38,264 nucleotides of DNA from the NCBI GenBank assembly GCA_002441045.1, contig DJWQ01000147.1, positions 1-38,264 on the forward strand, written 5' to 3'. Position 1 is the first letter of the stretch. Each line of letters starts with the position of its first letter. Made by a program: the position numbers and the translations under genes. The notes below the pieces were generated by a model, which was not told where the DNA came from, searched no databases, and saw only the letters and a program-made list of their open reading frames with translations. The DNA comes from Firmicutes bacterium UBA6226 (GTDB lineage: Bacteria > Bacillota_A > Clostridia > Peptostreptococcales > Acidaminobacteraceae). Below are positions 23,358-30,753 of this stretch, piece by piece.

Positions 23358-23687
23358 GAGTAAATCTATAAGCCGAGTTCTGTATTAGATGATCATCTAT
23401 CTAGGCGAGTCGTTACCGAAACGCTCAAGCGACCTACCACTGGGAGAGACGAGCAGCCTCTTTTTTACACCCTACTTGGTCTTGCTCCAGATGGGGTTTA
23501 CAGAGCCACATAGTCACCTATGTGCTGGTGAGCTCTTACCTCACCTTTCCATCCTTACCTCTTTCGAGGCGGTCTATTTCTGTTGCACTATCCTTGGAGT
23601 CGCCTCCACTGGGGATTACCCAGCACCCTGCTCTATGGAGCTCGGACTTTCCTCGTGCCGAAGCACGCGATCATCTGATTTACTCTA
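23358..23687 (-). ncRNA. rnpB: RNase P RNA component, bacterial class A
   Basis: This is the catalytic RNA that matures the 5' ends of tRNAs. On the minus strand the 5' region carries GAGGAAAGTCCGAGCTCC (the P4/CRI core) and the 3' region ACAGAACTCGGCTTATAG (the matching CRV core). The outer P1 stem is seen directly: GAGTAAATC at the 5' end pairs with GATTTACTC at 23358-23366. Other conserved blocks include GGTAAGGATGG, GGTGAGGTAAGAGCTCACC and CATCTGGAGCAAGACC. The length of about 330 bases and the domain order fit class A (ancestral) rather than Bacillus class B. Ends are set by P1, by the promoter and by the terminator, within a few bases. Confidence 0.95.
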
Positions 23688-23691
23688 GGTT

Positions 23692-23720
23692 ATTATAAAG
23701 AATAAAGTCAGTTCTGTAAA
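23692..23720 (-). promoter_or_regulatory. Sigma-A type promoter of rnpB
   Basis: On the minus strand TTTACA (23715-23720), a 17-base spacer and a consensus TATAAT (23692-23697). Transcription would start near 23687, right at the P1 stem of rnpB. Confidence 0.85.
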
Positions 23721-23762
23721 GACATATTATAGAATTAAAAAAAGATAAAAATATAATACTAT

Positions 23763-23792
23763 CCCAAAAAATAAGGCGGTCAAAAGACCGCC
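23763..23792 (-). terminator. Terminator of the pentitol operon
   Basis: A perfect 7-bp GC-rich stem, GGCGGTC with GACCGCC (23775-23792), has a 4-base loop. On the minus strand TTATTTTTTGG follows. Confidence 0.85.
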
Positions 23793-23850
23793 ACGCTTGA
23801 AACCAAGCAATCACCCATTAGACCAAAGTCTGAAAGATGCTCACCATCAC
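23793..23850 (-). other. Cluster of small hairpins in the 3' region of the xylB transcript
   Basis: Between the xylB stop and the terminator there are three compact stem-loops in tandem: GCTTG/CAAGC (23795-23808), AGAC/GTCT (23820-23831) and GATG/CATC (23836-23848). With the terminator this makes four. It may be a structured 3' untranslated region or an sRNA released from it. I do not recognise a known RNA family. Confidence 0.45.
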
Positions 23851-23905
23851 CAACGATTCCCATATTTCTAGATCAAACAGCCTGTCATTGATTAAAACAG
23901 ATTGA

Positions 23906-25378
23906 CTATTTTATTTCTGGGAACAGCGCTTTTAGTGCTGGGTAAAGCTTTGAGAAGGAGTTGTACTTTCTATTATATGCATCAACCAGTTGTGGGATTG
24001 GTTGATAGGATTCTGTCGTTTTAATAAGCTGATCACAAGCGACCTTTACAGAGGGATATGCACCTGCACTGACAGCTGCTAAGATCGCTGCACCATAGGC
24101 TGGACCTGCGTCTGTTTCTAGCTTTACAACCTTTGTATCGAGTATATTGGCAATGGTTTGACACCAAAACTCATTTTTAGAGCCACCGCCATTGATTCTG
24201 ATTTCAGTCATTTCTTGACCGAGTGATTTGACGATCTCGAATGAATCTCTAAGTCCAAACGAAACCCCTTCAATCACCGCACGGGTCATATCACCTTGAC
24301 CGTGTGAAAGGTTTAAACCCCAGAAGACACCTCTTGCGTTTGGATCGTTGTGTGGACTTCTCTCGCCCATAAGATAAGGTAGGAAGTAAAGTCCATTGTC
24401 CAGTGGCGCTTCCTTTGCGGCGTCCATCAAACGATTGTAATCGTTTGATTTTAAGATTTCTTCAACCCACCATTTTAATGAGCCTGCAGCTGAAAGCATG
24501 CAGCCCATTAAATGATACGCACCATTGGCATGGGCAAAGGCGTGGAGGCCATTATTTGGATCTTTGACAAATGTATCGCTGTGAACGAAAACCACACCAG
24601 AGGTGCCGAGTGAAATCGAACAACACCCTGGACTGACGACGCCACCACCCACAGCGGCGCAAGCTTGATCCCCACTGCCAATAGCAACAGATATCTCATG
24701 ATGGATGCCTAGATAGTCAGAGACTTCTTTCGAAAGTGACCCTATATTCTCATAAGACTCATAGAGTTTTGGAAGTGCTTTTTCATCTATTCCGATGATA
24801 TCTAACATCCCTTGTGACCATTTTTTGTTGGCCACATCAAGGTAAAGCGCACCTGAAGCATCTGCATAATCAGTTGCAAAGGTACCAGTCATTTTATAAG
24901 CTAAGTAGTCCTTAGGCAGCATTACTTTTTTTATCTTTTTAAAGTTCTCAGGTTCATTTTCTTTAACCCAAAGGAGTTTTGGTGCTGTAAACCCAGGGAA
25001 AGCGATGTTCCCAGTAAGTTCAGTCAGCTTCTCTATACCTATTTCCTCATTTAAATAATTGGTTTCTTTTACACTTCTCTGATCGTTCCACAAAATTGCA
25101 GGACGGATGACATTATCGTGCTCATCAAGAATCACTAACCCGTGCATTTGTCCACTGTAGCCAATACCCTTAACAGCGTTTGCATCGAGTCCGTTTAGTG
25201 CCTCTTTGATGCCAAGTAATGATTGCTCAAGCCAATCCTGAGGATTTTGTTCAGACCAAAGTGCCTTTGGAAAGAAAAGTGGATAGTCCTTTGTTATCGT
25301 ACTAATAATTTGACCTTCCTGATCCATTACCAGTACCTTAACAGATGAAGTGCCCAAGTCGACGCCTATAAAATACAT
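23906..25378 (-). CDS. xylB: Xylulokinase
   Basis: This FGGY-family kinase phosphorylates D-xylulose to D-xylulose 5-phosphate for the pentose phosphate pathway. The 490-residue protein starts FIGVDLGTSSVKVLVMDQ, the phosphate-1 loop. It has GIGYSGQMHGLVILD and AILWNDQRS, typical of XylB. The catalytic aspartate is in VAIGSGDQACAAVGGG, and the C-terminal RINGGGSKNEFWCQTIANI closes the ATP site. It is the last gene of the ABC importer/dehydrogenase operon, 226 bases after the dehydrogenase gene. Ribulokinase and glycerol kinase differ in the segments listed. Confidence 0.94.
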   Translation of the reverse strand: MYFIGVDLGTSSVKVLVMDQEGQIISTITKDYPLFFPKALWSEQNPQDWLEQSLLGIKEALNGLDANAVKGIGYSGQMHGLVILDEHDNVIRPAILWNDQRSVKETNYLNEEIGIEKLTELTGNIAFPGFTAPKLLWVKENEPENFKKIKKVMLPKDYLAYKMTGTFATDYADASGALYLDVANKKWSQGMLDIIGIDEKALPKLYESYENIGSLSKEVSDYLGIHHEISVAIGSGDQACAAVGGGVVSPGCCSISLGTSGVVFVHSDTFVKDPNNGLHAFAHANGAYHLMGCMLSAAGSLKWWVEEILKSNDYNRLMDAAKEAPLDNGLYFLPYLMGERSPHNDPNARGVFWGLNLSHGQGDMTRAVIEGVSFGLRDSFEIVKSLGQEMTEIRINGGGSKNEFWCQTIANILDTKVVKLETDAGPAYGAAILAAVSAGAYPSVKVACDQLIKTTESYQPIPQLVDAYNRKYNSFSKLYPALKALFPEIK

Positions 25379-25501
25379 ACTTTACCTCTCATGATCATAA
25401 ATACAAACTAACCATTTGTAGATCGTGCTAATTTATACTTATACTTATATTTATTATTATATTTCAAGGTTGATTAAATGATTATTAATCTATATTTTTA
25501 C

Positions 25502-25588
25502 GTTTTAATGCTTCTACTGTTTTACTGCTTCTACTGTTTTAATACTTGTACTACTTTTAATACTTCTACTATTTTAATACTTCTACAC
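25502..25588. repeat. Imperfect 17-18 base tandem repeat between dehydrogenase and xylulokinase genes
   Basis: Five adjacent units of the type GTTTTAATGCTTCTACT begin at 25502, 25519, 25536, 25553 and 25571. They differ at a few positions each. The block is in the spacer between two genes of one operon and has no ORF. Confidence 0.75.
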
Positions 25589-25604
25589 TTTTGAACTTAA
25601 AGAC

Positions 25605-26648
25605 TTATTTCTTAATTTTTACCACAGCTTTTACAACGTCAGTTGGATTTGCAGCGACGAAGTCAAATGCTTCTTTGATATTTTCAAACTCAAATTCATG
25701 TGTCACGATGCTTTTAACGTCGATCGTGCCACTGCTGATGGCATTGATTGCAACTGGATATAGATTTCTGTATCTAAAGATGGTTTTAAGCGTACCTTCT
25801 TTGCCCATTAATTTCATAAAATCGTAGCTGGTTTCTGGTTTTACAGTCATACCAACTAAAACGACAGTTCCCGCTTTTCTTACAACGCTAGCCGTTTGGC
25901 CGATTGTAATTGGAGAGCCAGCCGTTTCGATGACAACATGTGCCCCTTTGCCGCCAGTAAGAGCGTCAATTTTAGCGATAACATCTTCGTTTTTAGCGTT
26001 GATGACTTCGGTTGCACCTAATTTTTTAGCAAATTCAAGTCTCTTATCAATAATATCTACTACGTAAACATTTGATGCGCCTCTTGCCTTACTTGCAAGC
26101 ATCGAAACCAGACCGATACAACCTGCACCAAATACGATTACGGTATCGCCAAGCTTGACATCGCCTTGTGCTGCTGCATGAAGACCTACTGCAAGTGGCT
26201 CAACAAGAGCACCTTCTGCATTTGAAACGTTCTCTGGAAGCTTAAAGCAAAGGTTTTCTGGATGTTTAACATAGTTAGCAAATGTACCGTGGTAAGGAGG
26301 GGTTGCGAAAAATTCAACATGCTCGCAAAGATTGTATTTTCCAGATAAACACTGTTCACAAGTGCCACATACCACACCTGGCTCAAGCGCTACTCTATCG
26401 CCTACGACGAGTGATTTAACGTCACTGCCAACGGCTGCAACATAGCCAGCACTTTCATGACCTAAGATAAAATCACCTTCTACTACGAAATCACCGATGT
26501 TACCATGTTGGTAATAATGTCCGTCTGATCCACAGATGCCAACCACATCGACTTCTACTAATACTTCTTTTGGTCCAAGCTCAGGAACGGGAATCTCTTT
26601 GAAAATCATATTGTTTGTGCCTGACATAAATGCCGCTAAATTTTTCAT
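25605..26648 (-). CDS. Zinc-dependent polyol dehydrogenase (xylitol/sorbitol dehydrogenase type)
   Basis: This medium-chain dehydrogenase has 347 residues. The catalytic zinc ligands are C39 (GICGSDGHYY), H64/E65 (GHES) and a Glu near 150 (LVEPLAV). All four structural zinc cysteines are kept: C94, C97, C100 and C108. The Rossmann motif VIVFGAGCIGLVSM and the acidic residue in YVVDIIDKRLEFAKKLGA indicate NAD preference. In this operon, with xylulokinase, the likely reaction is xylitol or D-arabitol to D-xylulose. A sorbitol substrate would give fructose, which xylulokinase does not need. The RBS is GGAGG. Exact substrate unproven. Confidence 0.9.
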   Translation of the reverse strand: MKNLAAFMSGTNNMIFKEIPVPELGPKEVLVEVDVVGICGSDGHYYQHGNIGDFVVEGDFILGHESAGYVAAVGSDVKSLVVGDRVALEPGVVCGTCEQCLSGKYNLCEHVEFFATPPYHGTFANYVKHPENLCFKLPENVSNAEGALVEPLAVGLHAAAQGDVKLGDTVIVFGAGCIGLVSMLASKARGASNVYVVDIIDKRLEFAKKLGATEVINAKNEDVIAKIDALTGGKGAHVVIETAGSPITIGQTASVVRKAGTVVLVGMTVKPETSYDFMKLMGKEGTLKTIFRYRNLYPVAINAISSGTIDVKSIVTHEFEFENIKEAFDFVAANPTDVVKAVVKIKK

Positions 26649-26731
26649 ATTGTCCTCCTAAATTGATGCTTTTAATAAATTTTATAGATATAAATCATTA
26701 TTCATTTAACCAAAAAGCTGAATTATCTTTT

Positions 26732-26769
26732 ATCTCAAAATATTAGAATAAAATATCGATTTGAGATAT
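26732..26769. other. Inverted repeat TATCTCAAA / TTTGAGATA
   Basis: A 9-bp perfect inverted repeat with a 20-base loop that has further short ATATT/AATAT complementarity. It has no U-run on either strand. It may be an operator or RNA hairpin upstream of the dehydrogenase gene. Confidence 0.4.
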
Positions 26770-26827
26770 TGCTCGAATCATTTTAATCAGAGCCTTTGAT
26801 AAAACATTTTAATGGCACACATGAAGA

Positions 26828-26880
26828 TGGAAACATCCTTAAAGTAGGAAACATCCTTAAAATGAAAACATCTTCAAATA
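26828..26880. repeat. Short imperfect tandem repeat, three units of about 17 bases
   Basis: Units begin at 26828 (TGGAAACATCCTTAAAG), 26845 and 26863 and share GAAACATCCTTAAA with few changes. The third unit is the most decayed. The period is similar to that of the repeat at 25502. Confidence 0.65.
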
Positions 26881-26919
26881 TGTAAGAATAGCCAAAGCCA
26901 TTCGTCTAAGTTATGTAAT

Positions 26920-26942
26920 GTAAGCGGCATATAGCCGCTTAC
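26920..26942 (-). other. Intercistronic stem-loop after the binding-protein gene
   Basis: GTAAGCGGC pairs perfectly with GCCGCTTAC across a 5-base loop. It lies just after the binding-protein stop. No U-run follows on the minus strand, so it probably stabilises the upstream mRNA or attenuates downstream expression rather than fully terminating. Confidence 0.65.
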
Positions 26943-26952
26943 TGTGGGGAGA

Positions 26953-27963
26953 TTACTGGATAGCGCCAGCTTTTTTGTGCATTTCAATATATTCTGCTAC
27001 GTTATCTTTAGTGATAAGAGGACAATCGATATCGATATCGATTTGAGTTTCTTGTCCAGTTAATAATTTGTTGCTTGTGTCAAGTAAGCCTTCTGCAAGT
27101 GCATAAGCAGATTGTAAGCTTGTAGATGTTAATTTACCTTCTTGGATTAATAAGCAAGCTTCAGCAGTACCGTCAACACCGTAAGCTAAGATGTTGCTAA
27201 ATTTAGCATTGTCTTTGATAACTTCAAGTGCACCAGCAGCCATATTATCGTTCATAGCGATGATTGCATCGATTTGATCGTTAGCTTGTACCCAAGTTTC
27301 CATGTAGTTCATAGCTTCATCTTTGTTCCAGTTAGCGATTTCTTCACCAACGATTGTAACGTCAGGTCTTTTGTCGAAGAACTCTTTTTGCCAGCTGTCA
27401 CGTCTTGCATCAGCATGGAAGTTTCCTGGAGGGCCCAACAATACGACAACTTTTGCGTTTTGTGGGATTTGTTCTACTGCAGCATCAGCGTTAACTTTTG
27501 CTTGGAGGTATGGATCAGCATCTACTGAAGATGCGCCATCGATACCTGAGATTCTAGCGTTTGTAGTGATTGTTACTATACCAGCAGCAACTGCTTTTTC
27601 AACGTATGGTCTTTGAGCTTCACCGTTGTTTGGTTGTACGATGATTGCATCGTATTTGTTAGTGATTGCATTTTCGATAAGAGCATTTTCAATATCGTCA
27701 CTAGCTTGACCATCAAATACATCTACAGTGATGTTGTCATACTTGTCAGCTTCTTCCATAACTGCGTTTGCAAGCCATGCAGCAAATGAGTCTGCTTGTG
27801 CTCTTGCGATGTATGCTACTCTGAAAACCTTATCTGTTGTTTCACCACCTGCAGCAGCTGTTGTTGCCGCTTCAGTTGTAGTTGTACTTGAGTCTGAGCT
27901 ACAGCCTGCGAGCATCCCCAATGCCAGCACAAATACTAATAATAATGCTAAAACCTTTCTCAT
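26953..27963 (-). CDS. Ribose/xylose-type ABC transporter substrate-binding lipoprotein
   Basis: This 336-residue protein has a lipoprotein signal peptide with lipobox LAGC (C21), then a Ser/Thr/Ala-rich linker. The mature part is a periplasmic-binding-protein type 1 fold of the RbsB/XylF class: FRVAYIARAQADSFAAWLANAV, NKYDAIIVQPNNGEAQRP, VVVLLGPPGNFHADARRDSW and IDAIIAMNDNMAAGALE. It follows the permease gene and is bounded by two RNA hairpins, which could raise its level relative to the other subunits. The ligand is a pentose or pentitol by context. The RBS is strong (GGAGGAG). Confidence 0.92.
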   Translation of the reverse strand: MRKVLALLLVFVLALGMLAGCSSDSSTTTTEAATTAAAGGETTDKVFRVAYIARAQADSFAAWLANAVMEEADKYDNITVDVFDGQASDDIENALIENAITNKYDAIIVQPNNGEAQRPYVEKAVAAGIVTITTNARISGIDGASSVDADPYLQAKVNADAAVEQIPQNAKVVVLLGPPGNFHADARRDSWQKEFFDKRPDVTIVGEEIANWNKDEAMNYMETWVQANDQIDAIIAMNDNMAAGALEVIKDNAKFSNILAYGVDGTAEACLLIQEGKLTSTSLQSAYALAEGLLDTSNKLLTGQETQIDIDIDCPLITKDNVAEYIEMHKKAGAIQ

Positions 27964-28005
27964 TTTCTCCTCCTATGATTTTTAATCATCTTATATGTTA
28001 AACCC

Positions 28006-28060
28006 GAAGCCATAGCATAAATCGTTTTTAGAGGTCAAAACCACTTATGCTTTACGCTTC
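28006..28060 (-). other. Intercistronic hairpin between permease and binding-protein genes
   Basis: Three paired blocks are in register: GAAGC/GCTTC, AGCATAA/TTATGCT and GTTTT/AAAAC, separated by small internal loops, over 55 bases. The structure lies between the permease stop and the binding-protein RBS. No U-run follows on the minus strand. Confidence 0.6.
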
Positions 28061-28081
28061 AGAGTATAACCAAATAGAATA

Positions 28082-29056
28082 TTAACCTTTTGCTGCTTTG
28101 TTTTTCTTACGAGTTGTTTTGAAGTAAATATCATAGATAACAGCAAGGGCAATAATTGCACCTCTTACGATTTGTTGTAGGTATGAGTTGACGCCTACAA
28201 GTACCATAATGTTGTCTAGGAATCCGACGATAAATGCACCTGCAAGTGTTCCAGAAGCAGTACCGACACCACCTGAGAAGGATGTACCACCGATTACAGC
28301 AGCGGTTAATGCTTTAAACTCATAGCCATTGGCACCATTTGGAAGACCACCATTTACCCTTGACATGAAGATGATACCAGCTAGACCAACGAAGATACCG
28401 TTGATGATATAGGCCTTCATTTTAACGCGATCGACGTTGATACCAGATGCGTTTGCAGCTTCCTCGTTTCCACCGATGGCATAAACAGAGCGACCAAAGA
28501 CGGTGTGTTTTAAAAGATACCAAGTTACGGCCATTGTGATGACTAAGAACCAAACTGGATTGGGAACGCCAAACCAAGAGCCTTGACCGAAGATGACGTA
28601 ATCGCCGATTTGATAGATGTTTTGACCATTTGTATAAAGGAGTGCTGCCCCTCTTGCCATCGCCATCATAGCAAGTGTTGCAATGAAAGGCGGTGTTTTA
28701 AACTTAGTTACCATAAGACCATTTAGGATGTTGCAAATTACTGCGACGATGATACCAACTGCAAATGATAAAACCAAAGAACCAGTTTTCACATACGCAT
28801 CTACGGATAAGACACCTGCAAGTGCAAGTACAGAGCCTGATGATAAATCTAGCATACCGCTGATGATGAGAATCGTTTGACCAAATGCTAAAATGGTTCC
28901 AACTGCAATTTGTCTTGAGATGTTGGATAAGTTGCCGACTGTCGCAAAGTTTTCATTTGCCATCATACTGATTAAAAACAAGAATAATAAGACAAAATAG
29001 ATGCTGAATGTCGCCATTAAATTCGATTTTTTTATTTTCTGAAGTAAACTGTTCAT
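28082..29056 (-). CDS. Ribose/xylose-type ABC transporter permease (RbsC-like)
   Basis: The start is the ATG at 29056 (324 residues), with AGGAG seven bases upstream. A longer frame to 29125 overlaps the ATPase gene. The protein has about eight to ten hydrophobic segments of the BPD_transp_2 family, with ILIISGMLDLSSGSVLALAG (about 65-85), FGRSVYAIGGNEEAANASGINV and VIGGTSFSGGVGTASGTLAGA as family landmarks. It pairs with the ATPase encoded upstream to import a sugar or polyol. Confidence 0.92.
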   Translation of the reverse strand: MNSLLQKIKKSNLMATFSIYFVLLFLFLISMMANENFATVGNLSNISRQIAVGTILAFGQTILIISGMLDLSSGSVLALAGVLSVDAYVKTGSLVLSFAVGIIVAVICNILNGLMVTKFKTPPFIATLAMMAMARGAALLYTNGQNIYQIGDYVIFGQGSWFGVPNPVWFLVITMAVTWYLLKHTVFGRSVYAIGGNEEAANASGINVDRVKMKAYIINGIFVGLAGIIFMSRVNGGLPNGANGYEFKALTAAVIGGTSFSGGVGTASGTLAGAFIVGFLDNIMVLVGVNSYLQQIVRGAIIALAVIYDIYFKTTRKKNKAAKG

Positions 29057-29066
29057 GATAAAGCTC

Positions 29067-30566
29067 CTAATTGTTTGATGTAGTGCCTGTTGCAAGGCGC
29101 ATGATATTTTCTTGTGTAAATTCATGCTTGTCTAGGACACCCATGATTTCACCTTTTGCCATAACGTAGATTCTATCGCACATACCGATAAGCTCCGGCA
29201 GTTCTGAAGAAACCATGATGACACTTTTACCTTCGCTAACCAAATCTGAAATCAGTTTATAAATTTCATATTTAGCACCGACGTCGATCCCTCTTGTCGG
29301 CTCATCGACGATGAAAACCTCAGGGTCTGTAATCAGCCATTTTGCAAGGAGTACCTTTTGCTGATTCCCACCACTCAAGCTCGAAATGTTCGTCTCATAA
29401 GTTGGTGTTTTAACCTTCATCTTGTCACAGTAATACTTAACCGTTTCAAACTCTTCCTTTGCATGAAGCTTACCTTTTTTTATAAAGCGTTTTAGATTGG
29501 TGATGCTGATGTTCTCTCTAACACTTCTAACCGGTAATATCCCATAGCGTCTTCTATCTTCAGACAGCATGACGATTTTATGATCGATACTGTCTTTAAC
29601 ATTTCTAATTTTGATTTCATTGCCATCTTTAATGATTTTTCCAGATCGATAAGGATCAAGTCCAAATACAGCACGCATAACCTCAGTTCTACCAGCGCCC
29701 ATCAGACCTGCAAATCCAACGATTTCACCTTTTTTAATCTCAAAGTTTATATCTTTGAATTTACTACTGTTAAGTGCTTCAACTTTAAGAATCGGTGCGC
29801 CAATTGGAACCTCTACCTTTGGAAAATCATTGCCCAGCTTTCGACCAACCATCAAAGCGATGACAGATTCGATGTCTAGTTCAGCTTTTGGCTTAGAGTC
29901 GATGACCTTGCCATCTCTAAACACGGTGATGTCATCTGCAATTCTAAAGATTTCATCCATCTTGTGACTGATGTAGATGATCGCTGCGCCTCTTGCCTTC
30001 AGTTCAAAAATTTTACTAAAGAGGACTTCAACTTCTTTGTTTGTAATGGCAGAAGTGGGTTCATCCATGATGATGATGTCTGAGTTATATGAAATGGCCT
30101 TTAGAATCTCAAGCATCTGTATATCGGATACCGTAAGATCTTTAAGCTTCATATCTGGTCTGTAATTTAGGTTTTCCGCTTTCAGTAATGCGAGTGTCTT
30201 TTTTCTAATTTCTTTCCAATCGACCTTACCTGCTTTATCCAGTGGCCAGTTGCCAACAAACAAGCTTTCTTCAATGGTCATTTCAGGGATGTAGTTGAGC
30301 TCTTGAAAAATCATGCCGATGCCAAGCTGTCTCGCTTGTATTGGATTTTTAATCTTAACTTCAACGCCATCTATAATAATTTGGCCAGCATCTGGTTGAT
30401 AGATTCCGTTGATGATCTTCATCAAAGTGGACTTACCTGCACCATTCTCGCCGCATAATACATGAACGGTTCCTTTTCGTACTGAAAACTCGATTTGATC
30501 CAATGCCTTAACCCCAGGAAAGGATTTCTCGATGCCCAATACCTTCAATTTGACGTCTTGACTCAT
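29067..30566 (-). CDS. Ribose/xylose-type ABC transporter ATPase with two nucleotide-binding domains (RbsA-like)
   Basis: This 499-residue tandem ATPase energises the importer. The first domain has a canonical Walker A (GENGAGKSTLMKI, about 38-50) and VSDIQMLEILKAISYNSDIIIMDEPTSAI. The second has a variant P-loop (FAGLMGAGRTEVMRAVFG) with a full signature LSGGNQQKVLLAKWL and VFIVDEPTRGIDVGAKYEIY. This asymmetry is normal in RbsA, XylG and MglA. It is the first gene of the importer operon and lies behind a hairpin at 30607-30634. The RBS is GGGAGG. Confidence 0.94.
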   Translation of the reverse strand: MSQDVKLKVLGIEKSFPGVKALDQIEFSVRKGTVHVLCGENGAGKSTLMKIINGIYQPDAGQIIIDGVEVKIKNPIQARQLGIGMIFQELNYIPEMTIEESLFVGNWPLDKAGKVDWKEIRKKTLALLKAENLNYRPDMKLKDLTVSDIQMLEILKAISYNSDIIIMDEPTSAITNKEVEVLFSKIFELKARGAAIIYISHKMDEIFRIADDITVFRDGKVIDSKPKAELDIESVIALMVGRKLGNDFPKVEVPIGAPILKVEALNSSKFKDINFEIKKGEIVGFAGLMGAGRTEVMRAVFGLDPYRSGKIIKDGNEIKIRNVKDSIDHKIVMLSEDRRRYGILPVRSVRENISITNLKRFIKKGKLHAKEEFETVKYYCDKMKVKTPTYETNISSLSGGNQQKVLLAKWLITDPEVFIVDEPTRGIDVGAKYEIYKLISDLVSEGKSVIMVSSELPELIGMCDRIYVMAKGEIMGVLDKHEFTQENIMRLATGTTSNN

Positions 30567-30606
30567 TTGTAATGCCTCCCTTAATCATGTATTTAGGATA
30601 AAACAA

Positions 30607-30634
30607 AATCGAGGGCTAAAAAATGCCCTCGATT
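30607..30634 (-). terminator. Hairpin between regulatory and transport operons (terminator or mRNA leader stem)
   Basis: A 10-bp perfect stem, AATCGAGGGC with GCCCTCGATT, has an 8-base loop. On the minus strand TTTGTTTTATCC follows. It terminates the regulator transcript. If the importer promoter lies just upstream, it would also form the extreme 5' end of that mRNA. Confidence 0.7.
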
Positions 30635-30694
30635 CACAAGATTTAATACAATATTATTTAATTTTTGTTGAAGTTATAAAAATTTTAAGATGCA

Positions 30695-30753
30695 TTGCAC
30701 TATTTTAATGTTGTTTTGCACTAAGTTAAACTACAGAGTGAAATTTTGCACTA
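30695..30753 (-). promoter_or_regulatory. Three direct repeats of TAGTGCAA upstream of the importer operon
   Basis: On the minus strand TAGTGCAA occurs at 30746-30753 (overlapping the regulator stop codon), 30716-30723 and 30695-30702, spaced 30 and 21 bases apart. These spacings are near whole numbers of DNA turns. The array lies between the YesN/AraC-type regulator gene and the importer operon, fitting activator sites. The core promoter is unclear; TTCAAC then TATTAA with an 18-base spacer is one candidate downstream. Confidence 0.6.

Larger units (their letters stand above)
26649..26952. other. 304-base noncoding spacer inside the pentitol operon
   Basis: There is no credible ORF. The spacer holds a perfect 9-bp stem at 26920-26942, a short tandem repeat at 26828-26880, and an inverted repeat TATCTCAAA/TTTGAGATA at 26732-26769. 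No standard promoter was recognised, so an internal promoter for the dehydrogenase gene cannot be excluded. Confidence 0.5.

Noticed and set aside
23389..23688. A 99-residue plus-strand ORF
   Set aside because: It lies wholly within the antisense of rnpB, whose conserved RNase P core motifs explain the sequence; it has no good RBS.
23763..23905. tRNA gene after xylB
   Set aside because: The hairpins do not form a cloverleaf, and no T-loop sequence (GTTCGAATC type) is present.
25502..26880. CRISPR array
   Set aside because: The repeats are imperfect, about 17 bases and directly adjacent with no spacers, and there are no cas genes.
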